64,000 bases of DNA, taken from the NCBI GenBank assembly GCA_002317135.1, contig DCIX01000006.1, positions 1 through 64,000 on the forward strand, read 5' to 3'. Origin of the DNA: Bacteroidales bacterium UBA1715 (lineage in GTDB: Bacteria; Bacteroidota; Bacteroidia; Bacteroidales; UBA1715). Shown one piece after another: positions 52,826 through 62,221 of this stretch. The position numbers were made by a program, and so were the translations under genes. Position 1 is the first letter of the stretch, and every line of letters begins with the position of its first letter. The notes beneath the pieces are model-generated. The model was not told the DNA's origin, ran no database searches, and was given only the letters and a program-made list of their open reading frames with translations.

Positions 52826-54106
52826 ATGAGCATAATCCTTCCTATTGTTTGGGCACTAATCTTCCTTTTTATTATCTGGAAGAGCACATTTTTCACAATC
52901 GAAGGAATTTCAAAAAACATAATTATCGGGACATTTGGGATTAAACTTATTGCCTCCGTTTTTTTGTATGTCATTTATACATATTACTATACAAACGAAA
53001 CAGATGTTTGCGATATTCTGAAATACTATGGAGATGCAAAAATTCTTTTCGCCTCTATCCACGATTCCGTTTTTGATTTTTTTAAAATCTTATTTGGAAT
53101 AGATACGACATCTCCTTATTTTGAACAAACAGACTATTGGTCAAGACTTTACAATTACGGATATATTGTCGATAATCGAACTATTATACGTGCAAATATG
53201 ATTGTTATGCTGTTCTCGTTTGGATATATTGGCGTGCATTATGTCTTTGCTGACTTCATTTCGTTTTTCGGTTATTTCCTTATTTTCAAAGCGATACACT
53301 CCATTTTTCCAAAAGTAAAAACAGTTTTCTTCTTTGTCTTTCTTATGCCTTCGGCAATTCTATGGACAAGCGCAATGCTTAAGGAAGTTCTTGTTGTTCT
53401 AGGACTTGGATTTACATTGTATGGGATGGTTGCAACGAGCAACATAGCTTCGTGGAAAAATATTGTTTGTTTTATCATTGGCATTATCATCCTTCTCGGT
53501 ATAAAACTCTATGTATTAGTAGCATTACTGCCTGCTGTAACCTCGTTTTTCTTAGTAGAGAAAGGCACCATTCGTCCCTGGCTTACTTATTGCTCCATTT
53601 GTATTTTGGGAATCGTACTACTCGGATTTCTTGATTTTGGCACACACACAATTCCATTTTTCGAATCATTTGCCGGAAAGCGTAACGACTTCATAAACAC
53701 GGCAATAGTAAACAATGCTGGCAGTTATTTACCGATAGGTAAAATAACCGCTACGCCATGGAATTTCATTAAAGAAACTCCTGTAGCTATTTGGAATGGA
53801 CTTGCGTTACCGTATTTGTGGGCGGTAAAAAATCCATTGCAAATTCTTCCTGCATTCGAATCACTTTTACTATTCGTCTTGATGCTATTAACGACGCTGT
53901 TCTTCAAGAAACCAAGCACACAAATACGGAACTTTATATGGTTCTGCTGCATATTCTCTTTAGTACTTATATGGGAAATCGGCATATCAACTCCTGTTGT
54001 TGGTGGAATTGTTCGCTACAAAATACCGATTTTTCCATTTCTTTACACTACCTTTGCAATGCTCATTGATTGGAACAAGATTATACAACGATTTAAACAA
54101 AAATAG
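52826..54106 (+). CDS. Multi-pass membrane protein of unknown function
   Basis: I take the ATG at 52826 (MSIILPIVWALIFLFIIW); an upstream in-frame ATG at 52790 precedes the likely -7 element. The 426-residue protein has around ten hydrophobic segments, some charged loops (NETDVCDILKYYGDAKILFA, EQTDYWSRLYNYGYIVDN) and an acidic pair of motifs near FGIDTTSPYF. The layout recalls polysaccharide polymerases or GT-C type glycosyltransferases (EpsG/Wzy-like), but no signature is convincing. It lies 2 bp before the Ldh2-type gene, so the two may be co-transcribed without an obvious functional link. Confidence 0.8.
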   Translation: MSIILPIVWALIFLFIIWKSTFFTIEGISKNIIIGTFGIKLIASVFLYVIYTYYYTNETDVCDILKYYGDAKILFASIHDSVFDFFKILFGIDTTSPYFEQTDYWSRLYNYGYIVDNRTIIRANMIVMLFSFGYIGVHYVFADFISFFGYFLIFKAIHSIFPKVKTVFFFVFLMPSAILWTSAMLKEVLVVLGLGFTLYGMVATSNIASWKNIVCFIIGIIILLGIKLYVLVALLPAVTSFFLVEKGTIRPWLTYCSICILGIVLLGFLDFGTHTIPFFESFAGKRNDFINTAIVNNAGSYLPIGKITATPWNFIKETPVAIWNGLALPYLWAVKNPLQILPAFESLLLFVLMLLTTLFFKKPSTQIRNFIWFCCIFSLVLIWEIGISTPVVGGIVRYKIPIFPFLYTTFAMLIDWNKIIQRFKQK

Positions 54107-54108
54107 AT

Positions 54109-55191
54109 ATGGCAAATACGCAATCTTTTGAATATGAACGCTTGCGTGCATTCACGACAAATGTTCTTGAAGCAATTGGACATTCACACGAAGATGCTCT
54201 TTTAGCATCGGATGTTCTTTTAACTGCAGACCTTCGTGGTGTTGATTCTCACGGTGTTGCTCGTCTACGAGGTTATATCAACCTTTGGAAAGCAAACAGA
54301 ATGAATCCACAACCAAAACTAAAAATCGAACACGAAACTCCTTCTACTGCAACTATCGACGGAGATAATGGTTTAGGATTGGTTGTCGCTCCAAAAGCAA
54401 TGCAAATTGCCATAGAAAAAGCAAAGAATGTTGGTTGCGGTTTCGTTGCAATCAATAACTCAAACCACTTCGGTATCGCTGGCTATCATGCAATGATGGC
54501 ACTTGAACACGATATGATTGGTTTTGCATCAACAAATGCAACACCAACAACTGCTCCTACTTTTTCAAAACAAAAAATGTTAGGAACAAATCCTATCGCT
54601 GTTGCTTTCCCTACAGGAAAACAACCAAATATGGTGGCCGATTTTGCAACAACAGCAACAGCTGTCGGTAAACTTGAAATCCTACAACGCAAAGGCGAAG
54701 ACGCTCCACAAGGTTGGATACAAGATAAAGACGGGAATCCTACAACAGATTCTTTCGGCTTGAAAAAAGGAGGTATGCTTCTTCCTCTTGGTTCAGACCG
54801 CGAACACAGTAGCCACAAAGGTTTCTGCCTTGGTTCTATCGTTGATATTATGTGTGCCGTTCTTTCTGGAGCAAACTACGGTCCTTGGGTTCCTCCATTC
54901 CTTGCATTTATGCAACCTCGCGAGAATTTAGTTGGTAAAGGTATCGGCCATATCGTAGGTGCTATGCGTGTAGACGCATTCCGTCCTGTTGACGACTTCA
55001 AAAAACACATGGACAATTGGATTGAAGCTATGCGTAATTGTGCTCCTGTCGATGGACACGACCATATCATCATTCCTGGCGATCCTGAACGCGAAAATAC
55101 AGCTGAACGCTTAAAGACTGGTATTCCTCTACTTTTGCCAGTAGTTGAAGACTTACAAGATATTGCTAAAACATTTAATGTTACTCTATAA
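54109..55191 (+). CDS. Ldh2/malate-lactate dehydrogenase family oxidoreductase
   Basis: This 360-residue protein belongs to the Ldh2 family of NAD(P)-dependent 2-hydroxyacid dehydrogenases (YlbC/YiaK/ComC type), unrelated to the classical LDH fold. Visible motifs: LLTADLRGVDSHGVARLRGY with the catalytic His, GFVAINNSNHFGIAGYHAMM, GTNPIAVAFPTG, KGFCLGSIVDIMCAVLSGA and GDPERENTAERLKTGI. It could act on malate, lactate, sulfolactate or ureidoglycolate; the sequence does not decide. Its stop overlaps the start of the DapF-like gene by one base. Confidence 0.9.
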   Translation: MANTQSFEYERLRAFTTNVLEAIGHSHEDALLASDVLLTADLRGVDSHGVARLRGYINLWKANRMNPQPKLKIEHETPSTATIDGDNGLGLVVAPKAMQIAIEKAKNVGCGFVAINNSNHFGIAGYHAMMALEHDMIGFASTNATPTTAPTFSKQKMLGTNPIAVAFPTGKQPNMVADFATTATAVGKLEILQRKGEDAPQGWIQDKDGNPTTDSFGLKKGGMLLPLGSDREHSSHKGFCLGSIVDIMCAVLSGANYGPWVPPFLAFMQPRENLVGKGIGHIVGAMRVDAFRPVDDFKKHMDNWIEAMRNCAPVDGHDHIIIPGDPERENTAERLKTGIPLLLPVVEDLQDIAKTFNVTL

Positions 55192-56054
55192 TGGAAACTA
55201 ATTTTTATGTAAAATCTCACGGTTTAGGTAACTGCTACATCGTGATTGATGGCGACAAAATAGATTTTGACTTAACTGACGAAGTTGTAAAACGTATCTG
55301 TGACCTACATTTTGGTGTTGGTTCAAACGGAATACTTTTGAAAGTTCCTTCAAAAATTGCAGATTTCGGTTTGAAAATCTACAACACTGACGCCTCTATC
55401 GCAGAAAACTGTGGTAATGGTCTACGTATTTTCAGTAAATTCTTGCACGATTACGATTATCTTGCAGCAGACAAATTCACTGTTGACATTCTTGGCCGCT
55501 TAATCCACTGCGAAATTCTCGAAAAGAATGCTGCAGGAAAGGCTATCAAAGTTCGTGTAGATATGGGTAAAGCAAATTTCATCGCGAAAAATGTCCCGGT
55601 AAACTTCAGCAAAGAAGAATGTATCAACGAACCTGTTACATTTGGTGGAAAAGAATTCAGAATCAACTGTGTTTCTGTTGGAAACCCACACTGTGTTGTA
55701 TTCCGTGACGAATTAAATCAGGAGGAACTTTTGAAATACGGTCCTATCATCGAAACAGACAAAATGTTCCCAAACAGAACAAATGTTCAATTTGCCCATG
55801 TGGTAAACCGTAACCTTGTTGAAATTAAAATTTGGGAACGTGGTGTTGGTAACACACTTGCTTCTGGTAGTTCTTCTTGTGCCGTTGCTTCTGCAATGCG
55901 CAAAAACAACCTGGTAGATAAAGATGTAACTATCAAAATGCCTGGTGGCGAACTACAAATTTCTATCGACGAAGAATGGAACATTAAAATGACTGGTCCT
56001 GTTGAAGAGATTTGCTCAGGCGTTTTCTGCGACGAAATGGTTAAGAAAATTTAA
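55191..56054 (+). CDS. DapF-family epimerase/racemase homologue with altered active site
   Basis: This 287-residue protein has the DapF two-domain fold: SHGLGNCYIVID, FGVGSNGILLK, IYNTDASIAENCGNGLRIF, VSVGNPHCVVF, FPNRTNVQFAHV, WERGVGNTLASGSSSCAVAS and KMPGGELQI. DapF converts LL- to meso-diaminopimelate with two Cys residues. The first is kept (Cys74 in CGNG). The second, in the usual ACGTG loop, is Ser225 here (ASGSS), and the substrate-binding Glu of GET is Asn. The N-terminal GND is GNC. It is therefore probably a paralogue with another substrate or mechanism. It overlaps the Ldh2-type gene by one base. Confidence 0.86.
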   Translation: METNFYVKSHGLGNCYIVIDGDKIDFDLTDEVVKRICDLHFGVGSNGILLKVPSKIADFGLKIYNTDASIAENCGNGLRIFSKFLHDYDYLAADKFTVDILGRLIHCEILEKNAAGKAIKVRVDMGKANFIAKNVPVNFSKEECINEPVTFGGKEFRINCVSVGNPHCVVFRDELNQEELLKYGPIIETDKMFPNRTNVQFAHVVNRNLVEIKIWERGVGNTLASGSSSCAVASAMRKNNLVDKDVTIKMPGGELQISIDEEWNIKMTGPVEEICSGVFCDEMVKKI

Positions 56055-56106
56055 TACGAAAAGACGAGGCGTGTACCGTCTTCATTGACAAGATATAGAT
56101 AACAAT

Positions 56107-57036
56107 ATGAATATTGCCAACATTATACAGAACTCTAACAAACCATTATTCTCGTTCGAGGTTTTGCCTCCACTAAAAGGCAAAGGTCTTGATGGAATTT
56201 TTGGAACAATCAATCCGTTGTTGGAATTCAACCCACAATTCATAAATATTACAACGCACTGCGAGCAATTCGATCAAAATGGCAAACGTACTCGCAGACG
56301 CCCAGGAACTGTTGCGGTTGCTGCTACTATAAAAAATAAATACAACATTCCTGTTGTACCTCATATTCTTTGTGGTGGTTTCACTCGCGAAGAAACAGAA
56401 TATGTGTTAATTGACCTTGACTATTTAGGAATAGAAAACTTATTGGTTCTTCGTGGTGATGGTAGAAATAAAGAGAACTATCAACCAGAAGTAGGCGGAA
56501 ACCGTTACGCAGTTGACTTGCTAAAACAAATCAACGATATGAACCACGGGAAATATATTGACGATGAAAAAGAAAATAGTTCTGCTGTCACAAATTTCCA
56601 TTGTGGTGTAGCTGGTTATCCAGAAAAGCACTATTCTGCTCCATCGTTAGATGAAGACATCAAAAACTTAAAAGCAAAAGTTGACGCTGGTGCGCAATAT
56701 ATTGTTACACAAATGTTTTTCGACAATCAAAAATATTACGACTTTGTTGAAAAATGTAGAAAAGTGGGTATCAATGTTCCGATTATTCCAGGTATAAAAC
56801 CAATCGGTTTTATGAGCCAAGTGGATGTTTTGCCTCGCATTTTCGCTTGTCATATTCCTACCGAATTCGAAACAGAACTTCGCAAATGTAAAACCGACGC
56901 CGATGCTGCAAAAGTCGGTACAGAATGGGCTATTTATCAAGCAAATGAATTAGCAAAATTCGGTGTTCCTCTAATCCACTGGTTTACATATTCCGACCCA
57001 TCTCAAGTAGTTGAAATAGCAAAAGCAATCTATTAA
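56107..57036 (+). CDS. metF: Methylenetetrahydrofolate reductase
   Basis: This 309-residue FAD enzyme reduces 5,10-methylene-THF to 5-methyl-THF for methionine synthesis. Motifs: LFSFEVLPPLKGKG with the catalytic Glu, NITTHCEQFDQNGKRTRRRP, VVPHILCGGFTREE, LVLRGDGRNKENY, GVAGYPEKHYSAP, GAQYIVTQMFFDNQKYYDF and IPIIPGIKPIG-type segment at VPIIPGIKPIGFMSQ. Length is as expected for the bacterial MetF form. The ABC-F gene overlaps its stop by one base (TAATG). Confidence 0.95.
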   Translation: MNIANIIQNSNKPLFSFEVLPPLKGKGLDGIFGTINPLLEFNPQFINITTHCEQFDQNGKRTRRRPGTVAVAATIKNKYNIPVVPHILCGGFTREETEYVLIDLDYLGIENLLVLRGDGRNKENYQPEVGGNRYAVDLLKQINDMNHGKYIDDEKENSSAVTNFHCGVAGYPEKHYSAPSLDEDIKNLKAKVDAGAQYIVTQMFFDNQKYYDFVEKCRKVGINVPIIPGIKPIGFMSQVDVLPRIFACHIPTEFETELRKCKTDADAAKVGTEWAIYQANELAKFGVPLIHWFTYSDPSQVVEIAKAIY

Positions 57037-58937
57037 TGATTTCAATAAACAATTTAGCCGTACGATTCGGCGGATACACTCTTTTTGACAATGTTTCGGT
57101 AATGATTTCCGACCAAGACAAAGTGGGTCTTGTTGGAAGAAATGGTGCGGGTAAATCTACCCTACTTAAAATCATTGCAAAACAGGATGAACCAACCGAA
57201 GGCGAGGTTGTCATTTCTTCGGACTGGAAAGTTGGCTACTTGCCACAAACCATGAAAGTTTCCGACGGGAAAACAGTCTTGGAAGAAGTTCGTGGCGCAT
57301 TCGAAGAGTTGAATGCTATGCAGGCTAAATTGGACAAAATCAATCAAGAACTTGCAGAAAGAACCGACTACGAATCTGATGCATATCTAAAACTGATTCA
57401 TCAAGTTACGGAACTTTCAGATCAATTGGAAATGCACGGTGGCAGCTCAGTTGAAGGAGAAATGGAGCAAATGCTTATGGGCTTAGGCTTCTCACGCTCC
57501 GATTTCAACAGAAAAACATCAGAATTCAGTGGTGGCTGGAGAATGCGTATTGAATTGGTAAAGATCCTTTTGCGTCGTCCGCAAGTCTTGTTGCTCGATG
57601 AACCAACAAACCATTTGGACATAGTATCTATTCAATGGTTGGAAAAATTCCTCGTACAATACCACGGTGCAATCATTCTTATTTCACACGACCGTCGTTT
57701 CCTTGACGCCGTTACGAAAAAAACGTTTGAAATCAGCGTAAATAAACTTACCGTTTACCCTGCTCCATATTCGCAATATCTTGTTTTAAAAGAAGACAGA
57801 TATGCACAACAACTTGCTGCCTACGAAAATCAGCAAAAAATGATAGAAGACACGGAAAAGTTTATCGAACGCTTCCGTTATAAAGCAACAAAGTCGGTAC
57901 AAGTTCAATCACGTATAAAACAACTTGAAAAAATCGACCGCATTGAAATTGAAAAAAAAGAAACAGGAGCATTTCATATTCAATTTCCACCAGCACCACG
58001 TTCAGGAACAATTGTGGTAAAAGCTGACAAAGTCACAAAAAAATATGGTGAAAAAACTATTCTGAAAGATGTAGAATTTGCTGTTGAACGCGGACAAAAA
58101 ATAGCTTTGGTCGGTAAAAATGGTGAAGGTAAATCAACATTTATAAAAACGATTTTGAACGAAATAGAGTACGACGGTACAATTACTCTTGGTCACAATG
58201 TAAATGTTGGTTATTTCGCTCAAAACCAAGACGAAATCCTTGACGAAAACGCAACTGTTTTCGATACATTAGACAGAATTGCCGTTGGAGATATTCGTAC
58301 TAAAATTAGAGACATACTTGGTTCATTCTTCTTCAGCGGAGAAGATGTTGACAAAAAGGTGAAGGTACTTTCTGGTGGCGAACGAAACCGTCTTGCAATG
58401 GCAAAACTAATGTTACAGCCATACAACCTTTTAATTCTCGATGAGCCAACAAATCACTTGGACATTCAATCGAAGGAAGTACTGAAAAATGCATTACTTA
58501 AATATGACGGAACAGTCATTTTAGTTTCCCACGACCGTGACTTCCTTAACGGACTTGCCACAAACATTTACGAAGTAAAAAATACGGCAATTCGCGAAGT
58601 AATGGGCGACCTTCAAGATTACTTGAATCAACTAAACCAAGAAATGATGTTGGCTGCAAAACCTGTCGCAACAGAAGAAAAAAAGGTTACTAGTTCAAAA
58701 ATCGATTACCAACAACAAAAGGAAAAAGAAAGAGAAAATCGTAAACTACAAACACAAGTAGAAAAAATCGAGAAACAAATTCAAGATTTAGAAGCAGAAG
58801 TGTACGATTTGAATCTAAAATTCATAGAAGATTCAGCCAATGTTTCTCCTGACGACTACAAGCGTCATGCAGAACTACAAGAGCAAATTGAAGCATTGAC
58901 AGCACAATGGGACGAGTTAGTTACTAAATTAGGTTAA
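57036..58937 (+). CDS. ABC-F family ATPase
   Basis: This 633-residue soluble protein has two ABC domains: Walker A GRNGAGKSTLLK and GKNGEGKSTFIK, signatures FSGGWRMRIELV and LSGGERNRLAMA, and the ABC-F Walker B LLLDEPTNHLDI and LILDEPTNHLDI. A linker (PtIM) of charged helices is at about 240-310, and the C-terminus has a coiled coil (KLQTQVEKIEKQIQDLEAEV). ABC-F proteins act on the ribosome in translation or antibiotic protection. It resembles the Uup/YheS/EttA group; the exact class is not settled. It overlaps metF. Confidence 0.93.
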   Translation: MISINNLAVRFGGYTLFDNVSVMISDQDKVGLVGRNGAGKSTLLKIIAKQDEPTEGEVVISSDWKVGYLPQTMKVSDGKTVLEEVRGAFEELNAMQAKLDKINQELAERTDYESDAYLKLIHQVTELSDQLEMHGGSSVEGEMEQMLMGLGFSRSDFNRKTSEFSGGWRMRIELVKILLRRPQVLLLDEPTNHLDIVSIQWLEKFLVQYHGAIILISHDRRFLDAVTKKTFEISVNKLTVYPAPYSQYLVLKEDRYAQQLAAYENQQKMIEDTEKFIERFRYKATKSVQVQSRIKQLEKIDRIEIEKKETGAFHIQFPPAPRSGTIVVKADKVTKKYGEKTILKDVEFAVERGQKIALVGKNGEGKSTFIKTILNEIEYDGTITLGHNVNVGYFAQNQDEILDENATVFDTLDRIAVGDIRTKIRDILGSFFFSGEDVDKKVKVLSGGERNRLAMAKLMLQPYNLLILDEPTNHLDIQSKEVLKNALLKYDGTVILVSHDRDFLNGLATNIYEVKNTAIREVMGDLQDYLNQLNQEMMLAAKPVATEEKKVTSSKIDYQQQKEKERENRKLQTQVEKIEKQIQDLEAEVYDLNLKFIEDSANVSPDDYKRHAELQEQIEALTAQWDELVTKLG

Positions 58938-58940
58938 TTG

Positions 58941-58966
58941 CAAAGACGATGCGCACATCGTCTTTG
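58941..58966. terminator. Hairpin between convergent genes
   Basis: A perfect 11-bp stem (caaagacgatg at 58941-58951 with catcgtctttg at 58956-58966) and a 4-base loop. The T-runs are poor on both sides. It lies between the ABC-F gene and the convergent small lipoprotein gene. Confidence 0.65.
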
Positions 58967-58975
58967 GCTTCCCAA

Positions 58976-59233
58976 TTAAAAATTCGTATCCATTGTTGTA
59001 TATTCCGATTCGCAATCAGTAGTAACAGAATCCACTACTTGTTTTGTTAAATCTGCAGTGTCGGCAATTTCCTTCAACTTACCATAGAGACAATCACAAA
59101 ACATTGGTGTTTGTTCACCATAAAAGACTGCATAGTCTTTATTTTCCAAGCAATCTTGCTTTACATTTTCCGGCGTTGGTTTACAAGCAACTGCAAAAGA
59201 ACATATTCCTATAAAGAAAAGTATTTTTTTCAT
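58976..59233 (-). CDS. Small Cys-containing lipoprotein
   Basis: This 85-residue protein has a lipobox (FAVAC) after MKKILFFIGICS. The mature part (KPTPENVKQDCLENKDYAVF, CDCLYGKLKEIADTADLTKQ, VTTDCESEY) has four Cys besides the lipid one and looks helical. No family is recognised. It lies 20 bp after the GH44 gene on the same strand and may be co-transcribed with it. Confidence 0.72.
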   Translation of the reverse strand: MKKILFFIGICSFAVACKPTPENVKQDCLENKDYAVFYGEQTPMFCDCLYGKLKEIADTADLTKQVVDSVTTDCESEYTTMDTNF

Positions 59234-59253
59234 AGCACTTTATTTTCAAAAAA

Positions 59254-61146
59254 CTACTGTTTCACAAACGATTTAGTTTCTATTGTATTGTCATTAAACT
59301 GAATTTTTGCAACATAAGCACCAGCTTTTAATTGAGAAACATCCATTGTTGCCATTGTGTTATCAACAATCTTTGACAATTGAATTGTACCGGCGACATT
59401 CAATATCGTCACCGTATTTATTTCTTTTGATGAAGCTACCAACAATTCATCTGTACAAGGATTTGGATACAAAACCAAAGATGGAATTTCTACATCAATA
59501 CATGAATCAGACGACAACACTTGTTCTTTTGATAAAAGAACCGCTGTCATAGAATATGCAGGCAAAGAGAGCGAAAATTTGTTATCAAGAACATTAACAT
59601 CTAAAGCATGCAAAGCATTTTGATTATGTGAAATAAATGTCTCTTTGGAATCAGGCAAATCAGCCAATTGAAGAGCAACATATGTACCTTTTTCTATAGA
59701 GAAGTTTTCTATTGTAGTTGACACTTGCATTGTTTTTTCTGCACGATTTACAAAAATCACTGTCATAGAATCACAACTTTCATTCTTTGAAGTATACGCA
59801 GAAACCATTGCCTCATTATTTGAGACAGAAGAAACATTTATACCTTTAGAATATCGAGCAAACAAGTGGACAGTTTCCCACATACCATATTTCCAACTCC
59901 AAGGAATAAAAAATTCCATACCGTTTCGAGCGCCTTCTCCTATATTCGAAGCATAAGCCAACGCCGTTACCATAGCATTTTTTGAGGGAACATCTTTTGT
60001 ATTGTACTCAGATATTCCATATGTTATTTCATAATATTTTCCAAAATATTTATCTATCCATTCTTGACAACGAACAAACACGGCTTCCGTTGTTACGGAA
60101 TTATCCCATGTTTTGCCTTTTGGAACATTAACCTGTTTCACACCATTCGCCCTTGGATATTGGAAATCCGTATCCCAATACATTCGGTGCGTTTGAAGTA
60201 TGTCTGCAGCATTATTATCTTCCGGATAATTATGTATATCAAACACATCTATCATTTTCACCCCACTTTTCTTTTCTTCCTCGGCACAACGCAAAATAAA
60301 ATATTCCAACCAAGTATATTTCACCCCATTATATACAGGGAATCCACCTGAAGGCATATACCAAGTCCATTCCGAAGCAGCAACCGGTCCACAAATTTTT
60401 ATGTCAGGAAATAACTCTCTTGCCTTCTTAACTGCTGCAAAATAATTTTGCATCATCATCTCATACACGTCATTATTGACTACAGAGAATATATCATCGT
60501 GAGTTGACCCCCATATTTCAAACTCATTATCCATATTCCAATATTTGAATTGGGACAAGTCCAAATTCAAATCATTCTTCCAATGGTTTAGAATCTCCAC
60601 AGTTGAATCCATTGGCCAGTCTTGTGTATACAAATGATAATCTCCATTTGTAAATGAATATGACCCATCACTATTTTTAGTAAAAGTTCCGCCTCCGCAA
60701 AGATTTTTCGAGCAACCTTCCCAACGTTGAGAACGATTATATTCCCAATCTTTAAAATTGTATGCATTGGTACTTGCTACACGACCGCACAATTGGAATG
60801 CAAACATTCCCTGCATGGCAGAAGACTTACTCAACGTCTGCGCCACGGTATCCCAATCACAAGCATATACATTATTGTACCAATCTGGATGACAAGTTAA
60901 TTTCTTACGCCAATTATAGTTTGTTGCGTTATTACCATTATTTTGTCTAGTCATATTTAAACCAGCCTCTTTGGCAAGCAACAATTCTGTATTTACATTT
61001 GCGATATCGTTAATAGCACGATTTTTTGCATACAAATATGGAGAAATTGTACGATTTCCTTCATCTGCATTTATAGTTACCGTAACCTGACAAAAGCAAC
61101 CTAATGTTGCCAACACAAATAAAGAAAGTAATATTGTTTTTTTCAT
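59254..61146 (-). CDS. GH44-like endoglucanase/xyloglucanase with T9SS tail
   Basis: I place the start at the ATG at 61146 (MKKTILLSLFVLATLGCFCQ), as the longer frame begins upstream of a good -7 element. The 630-residue enzyme has GH44 features: TISPYLYAKNRAIND, LNMTRQNNGNNATNYNWRKK, the acid/base Glu in KYWNMDNEFEIWGSTHDD (near 210), HNYPEDNN, ITYGISEYNTKDVP with the nucleophile-type Glu, and a C-terminal beta-sandwich (VHLFARYSKGINV, SLSLPAYSMTAVLLS). It ends in a T9SS tail from YPNPCTDELLV to KSFVKQ. GH44 enzymes cut cellulose, xyloglucan or mixed glucans. Confidence 0.88.
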   Translation of the reverse strand: MKKTILLSLFVLATLGCFCQVTVTINADEGNRTISPYLYAKNRAINDIANVNTELLLAKEAGLNMTRQNNGNNATNYNWRKKLTCHPDWYNNVYACDWDTVAQTLSKSSAMQGMFAFQLCGRVASTNAYNFKDWEYNRSQRWEGCSKNLCGGGTFTKNSDGSYSFTNGDYHLYTQDWPMDSTVEILNHWKNDLNLDLSQFKYWNMDNEFEIWGSTHDDIFSVVNNDVYEMMMQNYFAAVKKARELFPDIKICGPVAASEWTWYMPSGGFPVYNGVKYTWLEYFILRCAEEEKKSGVKMIDVFDIHNYPEDNNAADILQTHRMYWDTDFQYPRANGVKQVNVPKGKTWDNSVTTEAVFVRCQEWIDKYFGKYYEITYGISEYNTKDVPSKNAMVTALAYASNIGEGARNGMEFFIPWSWKYGMWETVHLFARYSKGINVSSVSNNEAMVSAYTSKNESCDSMTVIFVNRAEKTMQVSTTIENFSIEKGTYVALQLADLPDSKETFISHNQNALHALDVNVLDNKFSLSLPAYSMTAVLLSKEQVLSSDSCIDVEIPSLVLYPNPCTDELLVASSKEINTVTILNVAGTIQLSKIVDNTMATMDVSQLKAGAYVAKIQFNDNTIETKSFVKQ

Positions 61147-61177
61147 AGCTAGATCCTTTTGACAAACGAACATTACA

Positions 61178-61185
61178 CAAAAATA
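61178..61185 (-). promoter_or_regulatory. Putative -7 element of the GH44 gene
   Basis: The minus strand reads TATTTTTG, a full match to TAnnTTTG, 31 bp before the ATG at 61146. Confidence 0.6.
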
Positions 61186-61267
61186 CAACAATTTATGTCA
61201 ATGGTTATACCATAAGAAAGGAAAAATTCTATTACATTTAACCCACAAAAATTTTAGGTATATAAGA

Positions 61268-62203
61268 ATGAACCAAGAATCTGTAAATTGTTTAATAATA
61301 GGCAGTGGTCCAGCAGGTTACACTGCAGCCATCTATGCTTCAAGAGCAAACCTACAACCTGTTTTATATGAAGGTTTTCAAAGTGGAGGACAGTTAACTA
61401 CAACTAACGAAGTAGAAAACTTCCCAGGATATCCTGAAGGTGTAAATGGTATGGCTATGATGGAAGACATTCGTAACCAAGCACTTAAATTTGGTGCTGA
61501 CATTCGCGAAGGCGTTGCTACATCTGTTCAACTGAGCGATACAGAAAAGAAAGTTATTATTGACGACAATTTAGAGATTACCGCAAATGTTGTTATCATT
61601 GCCACTGGTGCTTCTGCACGCTATTTAGGTTTGGAAAGCGAACGTAAATATCGCGAATTAGGTGGCGGAGTTTCTGCCTGCGCCGTTTGCGATGGTTTCT
61701 TCTATAGAAAGAAAACAGTTGCTGTTGTTGGTGGCGGCGACACTGCAGTAGGAGACGCATTGTATTTGGCTGGACTTGCATCAAAAGTATATTTGATCGT
61801 GCGCAAAAATTTTCTACGTGCATCAAAAGTTCTACAAGAACGCATTACCAATACCCCTAATGTTGAAATTCTTTTTGAACACATAACAAAAGAAGTTCTT
61901 GGTAATGAATCATTTGTAACGGGCCTTCGTTTAGAAAAGCAAGGTAATGAAGAAGTTATCATAGATGTAGACGGACTATTCCTTGCTATCGGTCACAAAC
62001 CAAACACCGACATTTTCAAAGACCAAATTACATTGGATGAAAACGGCTACATTGTAACAGAAGGCAAAGGTTCTAAAACAAACATAGAAGGCGTATTTGC
62101 TTGTGGCGACGTTCAAGACCCAACATATCGTCAAGCAATAACAGCAGCGGCTTCTGGTTGCAAAGCAGCACTTGATGCAGAACATTATTTACAGTCAAAA
62201 TAA
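61268..62203 (+). CDS. trxB: Thioredoxin reductase
   Basis: This 311-residue flavoenzyme reduces thioredoxin with NADPH. It has the FAD motif IIGSGPAGYTAAIYASRANL, the EVENFPGYPEGV segment, the redox CAVC pair in SACAVCDGFFYRK, the NADPH motif VVGGGDTAVGDALYLAG and the C-terminal FACGDVQDPTYRQAITAA. The length is normal. It is divergent from the GH44 gene; the -7 element is not clear. CobW follows after 18 bp. Confidence 0.95.
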   Translation: MNQESVNCLIIGSGPAGYTAAIYASRANLQPVLYEGFQSGGQLTTTNEVENFPGYPEGVNGMAMMEDIRNQALKFGADIREGVATSVQLSDTEKKVIIDDNLEITANVVIIATGASARYLGLESERKYRELGGGVSACAVCDGFFYRKKTVAVVGGGDTAVGDALYLAGLASKVYLIVRKNFLRASKVLQERITNTPNVEILFEHITKEVLGNESFVTGLRLEKQGNEEVIIDVDGLFLAIGHKPNTDIFKDQITLDENGYIVTEGKGSKTNIEGVFACGDVQDPTYRQAITAAASGCKAALDAEHYLQSK

Positions 62204-62221
62204 AAACACATACATACAACA

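Noticed and set aside
56061..56082. AAGACG...CGTCTT hairpin between the DapF-like gene and metF.
   Set aside because: A 6-bp stem without T-run; too weak to call a terminator or attenuator.
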